DNA from: Clostridiales bacterium
GTDB lineage: Bacteria; Bacillota; Clostridia; Saccharofermentanales; Saccharofermentanaceae
DNA: 64,000 nt
NCBI GenBank assembly: GCA_017510605.1
Contig: JAFWMQ010000011.1
Coordinates: 62,001-126,000 of the forward strand
Reading direction: 5' to 3'
The notes beneath the pieces were generated by a model. It was given only the letters and a program-made list of their open reading frames with translations. It did not search any database and was not told the DNA's origin. The position numbers were made by a program, and so were the translations under genes. Numbering within the stretch: position 1 is the stretch's first letter; each line of letters starts with the position of its first letter. This document shows positions 9,020 through 17,012 of the stretch, one piece after another.

Positions 9020-9442
9020 ATGTTCGTAAAGCAGTTATCGGTTTTCTTAGAGAATACTGAAGGCAGACTTGATGAGGTTCTTAAGATCCTCGCACAGGGC
9101 GGTATCGACCTGCTCTCTGCAAGCCTGGCAGACACAATGGAATATGGTGTTCTCCGTCTGCTTGCAAAAGAACCGGACAAGGCAAAGCAGATCCTCAAGG
9201 AAGCAGGCTTTGCAGCCCGTATCGATGAAGTGATCGCAGTTGTTGTTCCTGATGCAGTCGGAAGTCTGGCTAAGGTCGTTGCCATGGTCCATGCGGCAGG
9301 CATCAACATCAGTTACATTTACGGTCTTTCGATTGACGGTGAGGGTGCCCCCATTGCAATAAAGACCAATGACAATGCCAAGGCAGAGGCTCTTCTCAAT
9401 GCCGCCGGCGTTAAAACTCTCGGAATGGAAGATCTGCAGTAA
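9020..9442 (+). CDS. Tandem ACT domain protein, putative amino-acid sensor of the ior operon
   Basis: A 140-residue protein made of two ACT domains: MFVKQLSVFLENTEGRLDEVL opens the first, and DEVIAVVVPDAVGSLAKVVAMVH opens the second. ACT domains bind amino acids and control linked enzymes or transcription. There is no DNA-binding or catalytic domain. The gene is the last of the ior-paaK group, 18 bases after the ligase stop, and such stand-alone tandem ACT proteins are often found beside PaaK-like ligases. I infer that it senses aromatic amino acids or their products; the ligand is unknown. Confidence 0.9.
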   Translation: MFVKQLSVFLENTEGRLDEVLKILAQGGIDLLSASLADTMEYGVLRLLAKEPDKAKQILKEAGFAARIDEVIAVVVPDAVGSLAKVVAMVHAAGINISYIYGLSIDGEGAPIAIKTNDNAKAEALLNAAGVKTLGMEDLQ

Positions 9443-9474
9443 TTAACTAACAACAAACAACGGGAAAAGATTAG

Positions 9475-10737
9475 GTGGATTTGTATAAGGTCTTATATAT
9501 AGATCCCGGCACGGGATACATGCTCTTTGCTATTCTGATCGGACTTATCGGTGTAGCCCGTTTTGTTTTCAAAGGTCTGTGGGTAAAACTCCGTTTTTTG
9601 ATTTCAGGCGGCAAACAGAAAGATCTTTCAGGTAAATCGATTCCCGTTGCAGTCTTTTCCGATGATAAACGTTACTGGAACGTTTTCGAGCCGGTGCTGC
9701 GCGAGCTGGATTTGCGTGGCCTTGAATGTGTTTATATGACCATGTCCGAAGATGATCCCGGTCTAAAACAGACCGGGATGAAACATGTTAAGGCGGAATA
9801 TATCGGACCCGGCAACAAAGCTTTTGCAAAGCTTAATTTCCTGAATGCGACCATCGTTCTGTCGACAACCCCGGGTCTTGATGTGTATCAGTGGAAAAGG
9901 AGCAAGAACGTTTCATATTACATTCACATCCCTCATTCGCCTGCCGAGATGACGACATACCGCATGTTCGGCATAGATTATTTCGATGCGCTTCTGTTAT
10001 CCGGGCAATTCCAGATAGATGACACAAGGGATCTTGAGAAGATCCGTAATCTTCCTGCCAAGGAACTTGTACTGACGGGCAGTCCGTTTATGGACGAAAA
10101 GATGAAGAAGTTCAGTGAGAGATCCGGGGCCTGCCAAAAAGGCAGTTCGGATACCCGCACGGTTCTTCTGGCTCCGTCATGGGGTAAGAGCAGTATCCTG
10201 AACCGCTATGGCGCTGATTTCATACGCGATCTTCTTAACACCGGATACCATATAATCGTGCGTCCGCACCCGCAGTCGTTTACCGCTGAAAAAGAACTTA
10301 TGGAGAAACTGATGGCGGAGTTTCCGGACAGCGACAGGCTGGAGTGGAACCGTGATACCGATAACTTCGATGTGCTGAACCGTTCGGACATTCTCATCTC
10401 AGATTTTTCCGGTGTCATATTCGATTTTGCTTTTATCTTTGACAAGCCTGTTATCTGTGCCGATACGGAATTCGACGACTCGCCCTATGATGCATGGTGG
10501 CTCAAACGCCTGCCGTGGGGCTTAAGCGTCATTCCAAGACTCGGTACCAGACTGACTCCTGAAAACAGGAGTGAACTTAAGGACATGATAGACTCATGTC
10601 TTGAAGATGATTCCCATACAAAGAGCCGCCATGAGGTAAGAGATGAAGCCTGGGCTTTCCAGGGTGAAGGTGTCCTTAGGATGGCGGACTATATCACCGG
10701 CAAATACAGCGAGCTCACGAAGGAGGCTGCCGGATGA
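9475..10737 (+). CDS. CDP-glycerol:poly(glycerophosphate) glycerophosphotransferase-like protein (TagB/TagF type)
   Basis: A 420-residue protein of the family that transfers glycerophosphate or similar units from CDP-alditols in teichoic-acid-like polymer assembly at the cytoplasmic membrane face. An N-terminal hydrophobic segment (about residues 12-45) would anchor it. The catalytic domain shows HIPHSPAEMTTY, LTGSPFMDEK, RPHPQS and SDILISDFSGVIFDFAF, which are the conserved blocks of this family. The start is GTG at 9475 with GGGAAAAG upstream. The stop overlaps the next gene, a YidC-sulfatase fusion, by 4 bases (ATGA), so both products are made together. The donor and the polymer are unknown. 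Other members act in capsule or glycolipid modification. Confidence 0.87.
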   Translation: MDLYKVLYIDPGTGYMLFAILIGLIGVARFVFKGLWVKLRFLISGGKQKDLSGKSIPVAVFSDDKRYWNVFEPVLRELDLRGLECVYMTMSEDDPGLKQTGMKHVKAEYIGPGNKAFAKLNFLNATIVLSTTPGLDVYQWKRSKNVSYYIHIPHSPAEMTTYRMFGIDYFDALLLSGQFQIDDTRDLEKIRNLPAKELVLTGSPFMDEKMKKFSERSGACQKGSSDTRTVLLAPSWGKSSILNRYGADFIRDLLNTGYHIIVRPHPQSFTAEKELMEKLMAEFPDSDRLEWNRDTDNFDVLNRSDILISDFSGVIFDFAFIFDKPVICADTEFDDSPYDAWWLKRLPWGLSVIPRLGTRLTPENRSELKDMIDSCLEDDSHTKSRHEVRDEAWAFQGEGVLRMADYITGKYSELTKEAAG

Positions 10738-13505
10738 CGATACTGGAGTTCTTCTATCAATTGATAATCTCTCCGATCACCCTGATGCTTCAGGGCGTCT
10801 ATTCGTTATCCTATCATTTTCTCCATAGCTGCGGCGCTTCTATTTTCCCTTTAAGCCTTGTGGTAAACCTGCTGCTCCTTCCTTTTTATAAACGCGCTGA
10901 CGCGATACAGAAAGAAGAGCGCGATAGACAAAAAGCGATGGAGCCTTTTGTAAATCACATCAAGAAAACATTTAAGGGCGATGAACGCTACATGATGCTT
11001 CAGACCTTCTACCGCCAGAATAACTACAAGCCGGTCTATGCGCTCAGAAGTTCTGTGGCTCTTCTTCTCGAAGTCCCGTTCTTCATCGCGGCATTCTATT
11101 TCCTCAGCAATTTGCAGGATATGAAGTTTGCCGAATTCGGAATACTGAAAAATCTCGGAAGTCCGGATGCTCTCATATCGTTGGGAAGCATTCACATCAA
11201 TGTCCTTCCGGTACTCATGACACTTATAAATGTCATTTCCAGTGAGATCTATGCCAAAGGAATGAAGTTTAAGGAGAAGATCCAGCTTCACGGCATGGCG
11301 CTCATCTTTCTGGTCCTGCTGTACAACTCACCCTCAGGTCTTGTAATGTACTGGACCCTGAATAATATTTTCTCGCTGGTTAAAAACATCGTAAGCAACT
11401 GTAAGGATAAGAAGAGAGCAGCGTCCATCGCTTTTTCTGTTCTTGGCGGATTGATCCTGCTCTATTCATTTTTCTATGACGGAGATATCATTGCAAGACT
11501 GATCGTCATTCTCGCAGGACTTCTTTTCCAGCTGCCTTTGGTAATGCGCTCTCGAAAAGCTGCTTCAGCTTCCGGTGAAGTCAGGAAGACCGATAATGTG
11601 CTCTTTATTACCGGAGCTGTTTATCTGAGTGTTCTTATCGGTATCCTTATTCCTTCGGCAGTAATTGCATCATCCCCCGCAGAGTTTATATTGAAGACTT
11701 CAATACATTCACCGGTAAGATATATCATCTTTGCTTTCCTGACTGCAGCCGGTGCTTTTGTTCTCTGGGGAGGCCTTTTCTATTATCTTGCAGATCAGAA
11801 GAACCGCAAAAGATCAGTTATTGCCATCTGGATCATGGCGGTTTCCGGCACACTTAATTATTTTGCATTCGGAAAGAGTGACAGTATCCTGTCATCCGAC
11901 CTTAAGTTTGATGTGGGTCTGTCATTTCCTGTTGTAAATAAATTACTGAATCTGGGTCTTGTGATAGTACTTGCAGGAATCGTATTTTATGTAGTGAAAA
12001 AGCACGAACGCATCGTGCGCTTTATGGCTCCTGTCCTTATTCTGGGAGTAGCGGTGATCTCAGGATCCAACATTTACAGGATAAGTTCCGCGATGCCTGA
12101 TATAAGGAAATCTATTGAGAACAGTTCTTCGGAGACTCCGACGATATCTTTCAGTAAAGAAGGTAAAAACGTCGTGGTCTTCATGCTTGACCGTTCCATC
12201 AGTTCATATGTACCTTATCTGTTCCAGGAAAGACCTGAACTTGAGGAGCAGTTCTCGGGATTTACTTACTATCCGAATACTCTGTCCTTCGGAACGAGGA
12301 CCGTTGTTGCGGCACCGGCACTTTTCGGAGGTTATGATTACACTCCGGATAAGATCAATGACCGTCCGGATGATATGCTCAGCACCAAGTACGATGAGGC
12401 ACTTCTTACGATGCCGGTTCTTTTCTATGAAGCCGGATATGACGTAACTGTCTTAGATCCTCCTTTTGCAGGGTACAGCGAGATTCCGGATCTTTCCATA
12501 TATGATCCTTATCCCGGCATCAAGGCTTATAACACCGAGACAGGATACTTCCGTGATTCGGATGAGACCGACATGGCTCTCAGGGAAACATGGAAGAGGG
12601 TATTTTTCTGTTACGGCCTTATGAAGACCTCTCCATTGGTCCTTCAGCCTGTCATTTATACTGACGGAACTTATTTCGAGCCGGTAAATAATACTATCGA
12701 CATGAATAACCCTAAGGACACTCCGGGCAAATTCACGGTGTCATCAGCGTACATGAACTATTTCAGGGATTCATATCTGGCTCTTAAGGCACTGCCTTCC
12801 ATGACTGATGTTTCCGGTACATCTGAAGAAGGTTCATTCATTGTCATTCAAAACGGTACTGCCCACAACACCATGCCTCTCAAGGAACCGGAATATGAAC
12901 CGGCTTTTGAGTTTGACAATACGGAGTACGATGAGGAGCATAAGGACCGTTTCACCTGTAATGGTGTAACCATAAGGATGGATAACAATTATCAGCTTGC
13001 CCATTACCAGTGTAATATGGCTGCTTTTATCCAGATCGGAAACTGGCTTGATTATCTGAAGGAGATTGGCGTCTATGACAATACCAGGATCATTATCGTT
13101 TCCGATCACGGTTGGCCGCTGGGACAATTTGATGACATGCTCTTCTTAGACGGTACAAGCGATACGAAGTATAATGCCGAAGATGCCATGGCATATAATC
13201 CTGTACTGTTGTTTAAAGACTTCGGTTCAGATGCGCCGTTTACTACTGATTATTCATTCATGACCAATGCAGATACTCCTTATATGGCGATGAACGGTAT
13301 TTTTGATGATCCGGTCAATCCGTTTATCAATAGACCGGTCTTCCAGCCGGATGCCAAATATGTTGAGAAACTTTACGTCATGTATACCGATAACTGGAGT
13401 CTTGACGGAAGTACCGATAAGGTGTTCACGGATACCCTATGGTATTCGAATTCCAATCAGAACGTCTTCGATAAGAATAACTGGAATGAAGAAACCGAGC
13501 CGTAA
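10734..13505 (+). CDS. YidC/Oxa1-like membrane domain fused to a sulfatase/phosphoglycerol-transferase-like domain
   Basis: A 923-residue two-part protein. Residues about 1-225 are a YidC/Oxa1-type domain: the first core helix (LSLVVNLLLLPFYKR), the charged cytoplasmic hairpin (RADAIQKEERDRQKAMEPF) and the last core helix (NSPSGLVMYWTLNNIFSLVKN) are all recognisable. The groove arginine of insertases is Asn45 here. About six more membrane helices follow (residues 230-455). Residues about 478-900 form an alkaline-phosphatase-superfamily domain: NVVVFMLDRS (Asp486), GTRTVVAAP (candidate Thr nucleophile near 521) and IIIVSDHGWPLG (Asp791-His792). It would face outside the cell, as LtaS does. It is coupled to the CDP-glycerol transferase gene. 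I infer a role in building or trimming a phosphoalditol surface polymer. Confidence 0.85.
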   Translation: MTILEFFYQLIISPITLMLQGVYSLSYHFLHSCGASIFPLSLVVNLLLLPFYKRADAIQKEERDRQKAMEPFVNHIKKTFKGDERYMMLQTFYRQNNYKPVYALRSSVALLLEVPFFIAAFYFLSNLQDMKFAEFGILKNLGSPDALISLGSIHINVLPVLMTLINVISSEIYAKGMKFKEKIQLHGMALIFLVLLYNSPSGLVMYWTLNNIFSLVKNIVSNCKDKKRAASIAFSVLGGLILLYSFFYDGDIIARLIVILAGLLFQLPLVMRSRKAASASGEVRKTDNVLFITGAVYLSVLIGILIPSAVIASSPAEFILKTSIHSPVRYIIFAFLTAAGAFVLWGGLFYYLADQKNRKRSVIAIWIMAVSGTLNYFAFGKSDSILSSDLKFDVGLSFPVVNKLLNLGLVIVLAGIVFYVVKKHERIVRFMAPVLILGVAVISGSNIYRISSAMPDIRKSIENSSSETPTISFSKEGKNVVVFMLDRSISSYVPYLFQERPELEEQFSGFTYYPNTLSFGTRTVVAAPALFGGYDYTPDKINDRPDDMLSTKYDEALLTMPVLFYEAGYDVTVLDPPFAGYSEIPDLSIYDPYPGIKAYNTETGYFRDSDETDMALRETWKRVFFCYGLMKTSPLVLQPVIYTDGTYFEPVNNTIDMNNPKDTPGKFTVSSAYMNYFRDSYLALKALPSMTDVSGTSEEGSFIVIQNGTAHNTMPLKEPEYEPAFEFDNTEYDEEHKDRFTCNGVTIRMDNNYQLAHYQCNMAAFIQIGNWLDYLKEIGVYDNTRIIIVSDHGWPLGQFDDMLFLDGTSDTKYNAEDAMAYNPVLLFKDFGSDAPFTTDYSFMTNADTPYMAMNGIFDDPVNPFINRPVFQPDAKYVEKLYVMYTDNWSLDGSTDKVFTDTLWYSNSNQNVFDKNNWNEETEP

Positions 13506-13518
13506 GAGGCCCGGTTTC
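13491..13518. terminator. Hairpin between convergent genes, possible terminator
   Basis: GAAACCG, one mismatch, then GCC (13491-13501) pairs with GGC and CGGTTTC (13508-13518). The T-rich tails on both sides are weak. It overlaps the last codons of the plus-strand gene and lies 29 bases after the minus-strand symporter stop. Confidence 0.45.
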
Positions 13519-13546
13519 TTAAATAGTTATGTTTTCAAATATGTGA

Positions 13547-15118
13547 TCAGGTCTCGTCTGCAGGTGCATTCTCGGGAAGTGAATATCTCTTCTCGATCGT
13601 GACCTTTTCATCGTAGCAGGAGAAGATGCCGTCGACCTTTTCCTGTGAGAGCTTAGGTGTGATGAGACTGACGAGAGGTACTATTACAAGACCTGCAACC
13701 ATTGTGACCGCACCGGCATTAATAGGAGATGCGATGAACTTGAGGAACATGTTTGCAACTGTAAAGCCTACACCGAAAATGAAGCTTACCCATACGGAGA
13801 GCTTTGTTGTCTTCTTCCAGTAAAGACCCCAGAGGAAAGGCGCGAGGAAAGCGCCTGCGAGAGCACCCCATGAGTAACCCATGAGCTGGGCGATGAACGT
13901 CGGAGGGTTAAGGGAAAGAAGAACGGAAACGACAATGAAGAATACGAGAAGGAGTCTCATGGTTACAAGCTGTGTCTTCTCTCTCTTCTTTTTGTCTTCG
14001 TTTGCTTTAGGCTTGATCTGGTCAATGAGGTCCAATGTAACTGTTGAGCTCGATGTGAGAACGAGGGAAGACAGTGTGGACATTGAAGCTGAAAGAACGA
14101 GAACTATAACGACGCCTACGAGGAGTGTAGGAAGATTTTCGAGCATGGTAGGGATGATTGAGTCATACATAACGGAACCGTCATCCTTATAGATAGCAGG
14201 ATTGCCTTCGTAAAGTCTTGCAAAGCCGCCGAGGAAGTAGCATCCGCCTGCAACGATGAATGCGAAGACAGTGGAGATGATCGTTCCAGCCTTAACTGAT
14301 TTCTCATCCTTGATGGCATAGAACTTGCCGACCATCTGGGGAAGGCCCCATGTACCTAAAGAGGTAAGGATTATTACGCCGAAAAGGTTAAGAGGGTCAG
14401 GTCCGAAGAAGGACACGAATGCACCCTGCATTCCGGCCGTGACGGGAAGATCCGATTCTGCCTGGGAAAGCGTTGTGAGAGCGCCGATGAATCCGCCATT
14501 GTTGTTAAGAACTGTAGCGATGACCGCAGTGATGCCGAAGAGCATGATGATGCCCTGTACAAGGTCGTTTACGACTGTAGCCATGTATCCGCCGAGGATT
14601 ACATAGACGCAGGTAAGAGCTGCCATGACGATGATGCAGATCTTATAGTCGATGTTAAATGCCATGTTAAACAGCCTGGAAAGACCGTTATAAACTGAAG
14701 ATGTATAAGGGATAAGGAAGATAAATGAGATGAGGGCAGCTGCGACTCTGAGAGCCTTGCTGTCGAATCTCTTTCCGAAGAAGTCAGGCATGGTCTTGGA
14801 ACTTAAGTGCTTTGTCATGACTCTGGTTCTTCTGCCAAGGACGATCCAGGCGAGAAGGGAACCGATGACTGCATTTCCGATACCGATCCAGGTCGAAGCT
14901 ACACCGTATTTCCAGCCGAACTGTCCTGCATAACCGATGAATACTACTGCGGAGAAGTAGGATGTTCCGTAACCAAAAGCCGTGAGCCAGGGTCCTGCAT
15001 TTCTGCCGCCCAATACGAAGCCTTCAACGCTGTTTGCCTTTTTCCTCGTAACAAGACCGATTCCGATCATTATAGCGAAAAAGACGACAAGGAAGATGAT
15101 CTTGATTGCCAAATCCAT
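13547..15118 (-). CDS. Sodium:solute symporter family transporter (SSF/PutP-like)
   Basis: Integral membrane symporter of 523 residues with about 13 hydrophobic helices, typical for the SSF family (PutP, PanF, ActP relatives). The family motif region near the N-terminus is present: RKKANSVEGFVLGGRN, followed by GTSYFSAVVFIGYAGQFGW. The later motif region SASMSTLSSLVLTSSSTVTLDL contains the Ser/Thr residues used for Na+ binding in this fold. The substrate cannot be told; candidates are organic acids, amino acids or sugars. It lies downstream of an acyl-CoA ligase gene on the same strand, with a strong terminator between them, so it probably has its own promoter. A carboxylate substrate would fit its neighbour, but this is only an inference. 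Confidence 0.92.
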   Translation of the reverse strand: MDLAIKIIFLVVFFAIMIGIGLVTRKKANSVEGFVLGGRNAGPWLTAFGYGTSYFSAVVFIGYAGQFGWKYGVASTWIGIGNAVIGSLLAWIVLGRRTRVMTKHLSSKTMPDFFGKRFDSKALRVAAALISFIFLIPYTSSVYNGLSRLFNMAFNIDYKICIIVMAALTCVYVILGGYMATVVNDLVQGIIMLFGITAVIATVLNNNGGFIGALTTLSQAESDLPVTAGMQGAFVSFFGPDPLNLFGVIILTSLGTWGLPQMVGKFYAIKDEKSVKAGTIISTVFAFIVAGGCYFLGGFARLYEGNPAIYKDDGSVMYDSIIPTMLENLPTLLVGVVIVLVLSASMSTLSSLVLTSSSTVTLDLIDQIKPKANEDKKKREKTQLVTMRLLLVFFIVVSVLLSLNPPTFIAQLMGYSWGALAGAFLAPFLWGLYWKKTTKLSVWVSFIFGVGFTVANMFLKFIASPINAGAVTMVAGLVIVPLVSLITPKLSQEKVDGIFSCYDEKVTIEKRYSLPENAPADET

Positions 15119-15186
15119 ATGTAATTGCCCTCACTTTTTGTTCCTTCCACCCTCTAAATGCAAGGAAACGTTTTTATACAAAATTA

Positions 15187-15218
15187 AAGCCTTGTGCCTA
15201 AAACTTGGCACAAGGCTT
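15187..15218 (-). terminator. Intrinsic terminator after the acyl-CoA ligase gene
   Basis: A perfect 12-bp stem (AAGCCTTGTGCC / GGCACAAGGCTT) with an 8-base loop lies 6 bases past the minus-strand stop codon. Read on the minus strand it is followed by TTAATTTTG. Confidence 0.78.
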
Positions 15219-15223
15219 ACATT

Positions 15224-16861
15224 TTAAGACTGATTTTCCTGTTCGACAAGTCTTTCTGCACCATATCTCTTACGGAGAACAGGCTTTTCGATCTTACCGG
15301 TGGCGTTTCTCGGAACGTCAGCTAAGATGATCTGCTTCGGTCTCTTATAACGGGGAAGCTGTGTGCAGAACTTCTCGAGTTCCTCGACCGTGCAGTTGCT
15401 GCCGGGTTCAACCTCTACGATGGCACCTGTGATCTCACCGAGTCTCTTGTCGGGAAGACCGATGACCGCAACGTCTTTTACCTTCGGATATTCCTGGAGG
15501 AAGTTCTCGATCTCGACAGGGTAGATGTTCTCACCGCCTGATACGATAACGTCCTTCTTACGGTCAACAAGGAAATAGAAACCGTCTTCGTCCTGACGGG
15601 CCATATCACCCGTGAAGAGCCACCCGTCTCTTAATGTTTCCTTTGTAGCCTCAGGATTTCTATAGTATTCGAGCATTACGCCGGGACCCTTAACGCAGAG
15701 CTCACCGACATCGCCCTTAGGAACGATATTGCCTTCTTCGTCAACGATCTTGCACTCCCATCGGTAACCGGGAATGCCGATGGCGCCGACCTTGTGAGTG
15801 TTTTCAAGTCCGAGGTGAACGCAGCCGGGGCCGGTTGATTCAGAAAGACCATAGTTGGTGTCATACTGATGATTCGGGAAGTAATCCTTCCAGTGACGGA
15901 TCAGTGACGGAGGTACGGGCTGTGCGCCGATGTGCATCAGACGCCACTGGTCGAGCTTGTAATCAGAGAGCTTCAGTTCACCGCGGTCAAGAGCATCGAG
16001 GATGTCCTGAGCCCACGGTACCAGGAGCCATACGATAGTGCACTGCTCATCGGATGCTGCCTTGAGGATCACATCAGGCTTGGTACCCTTGAGAAGGACT
16101 GCCTTGGAGCATGTCCATAAAGAACCCATCCAGTGGAACTTGGCGCCTGTGTGATAGAGAGGCGGGATGCAGAGGAAACAGTCATTCTTGCCTGTCTCAT
16201 GGTGGATAGCTTCCATCTCAGCAGCCTGTGTGAGGCTTCTGTGGGGGTGAAGGATAGCCTTGGGGAATCCTGTTGTGCCGGATGAGAAGTAGATAGCTGC
16301 GTAGTCTTCTTCCTTAAGCTCGATCATGGGATCTTTGCTGGAATAGTCAGCTACCTGCTGCCAGTAATTTTCTGCGAACTCGGGAGCCTGGCCGTCGCCT
16401 ACATAGAGGAGGAGCCTGTCCTTAGTGAGTTCTTCCGCATTGATATTAAGTCTGTCTACGAATTCGGGACCGAAGAACATAACGGAGATCTCGGCCAGAT
16501 CCGCACAGTAAGATATCTCGTTTGCCGTGTATCTGAAATTGAAAGGAACTGCGATGGCACCTGTTTTTAAGATACCGAAGTAGATAGGAAGCCATTCGAG
16601 GCAGTTGAACATAAGTATGGCAACTTTGTCGCCTTTCTTGATGCCTCTGCCTAAGAGCATGTTTGCTACTCTGTTGGACTTCTCGTCGAAGATCTGCCAT
16701 GTGATCTCATGACGGTAAGGCATGGTCTTTGTCTGCTGAACAAGGTCGAACTCCTTAAAAGAGATCTTTCTTGTGTCTTCCATTGTCGGGTTAAGTTCTA
16801 CGAGAGCTACTTCGTCACCGTGTTCACGTGCGTTGCGTCTCAATAAATCCATTACAGGCAT
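15224..16861 (-). CDS. AMP-dependent acyl-CoA synthetase (class I adenylate-forming enzyme)
   Basis: A 545-residue ligase that activates a carboxylic acid with ATP and joins it to CoA. The phosphate loop is YFSSGTTGFPKAILHPHRS, the aromatic/gate region is NYGLSESTGPGC, the hinge is GDMARQDEDGFYFLVDRKKDVIVSGGENIYPVEIE, and the catalytic lysine lies in PRNATGKIEKPVLRKR. These are all in the usual order and the length is normal. The substrate is unknown; closest types are medium-chain fatty acid, crotonobetaine or aryl acid ligases. Its start has GGGAGGAAT just before ATG. It runs divergent from the ABC exporter genes and convergent with none. The symporter downstream could import its acid, but a terminator separates them. 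Confidence 0.93.
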   Translation of the reverse strand: MPVMDLLRRNAREHGDEVALVELNPTMEDTRKISFKEFDLVQQTKTMPYRHEITWQIFDEKSNRVANMLLGRGIKKGDKVAILMFNCLEWLPIYFGILKTGAIAVPFNFRYTANEISYCADLAEISVMFFGPEFVDRLNINAEELTKDRLLLYVGDGQAPEFAENYWQQVADYSSKDPMIELKEEDYAAIYFSSGTTGFPKAILHPHRSLTQAAEMEAIHHETGKNDCFLCIPPLYHTGAKFHWMGSLWTCSKAVLLKGTKPDVILKAASDEQCTIVWLLVPWAQDILDALDRGELKLSDYKLDQWRLMHIGAQPVPPSLIRHWKDYFPNHQYDTNYGLSESTGPGCVHLGLENTHKVGAIGIPGYRWECKIVDEEGNIVPKGDVGELCVKGPGVMLEYYRNPEATKETLRDGWLFTGDMARQDEDGFYFLVDRKKDVIVSGGENIYPVEIENFLQEYPKVKDVAVIGLPDKRLGEITGAIVEVEPGSNCTVEELEKFCTQLPRYKRPKQIILADVPRNATGKIEKPVLRKRYGAERLVEQENQS

Positions 16862-16974
16862 GATTATTCCTCCCTTGTGCTTTACCTTTCAAAATAAAGC
16901 CAAAGACAATATTAACATCACAAATTGGGTTCTTCAATAAAAAACTGGTTATTAAAAAATTTATATCTATATTT

Positions 16975-16980
16975 TATAAT
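16975..16980 (+). promoter_or_regulatory. Candidate -10 box for the ABC exporter operon
   Basis: TATAAT 32 bases before the TTG start at 17013, in a very A/T-rich divergent intergenic region (16862-17012). No convincing -35 box is present at 16-18 bases. Confidence 0.35.
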
Positions 16981-17012
16981 ATAAAGGTTGTGATAACAGG
17001 GAGGATAAGTTC

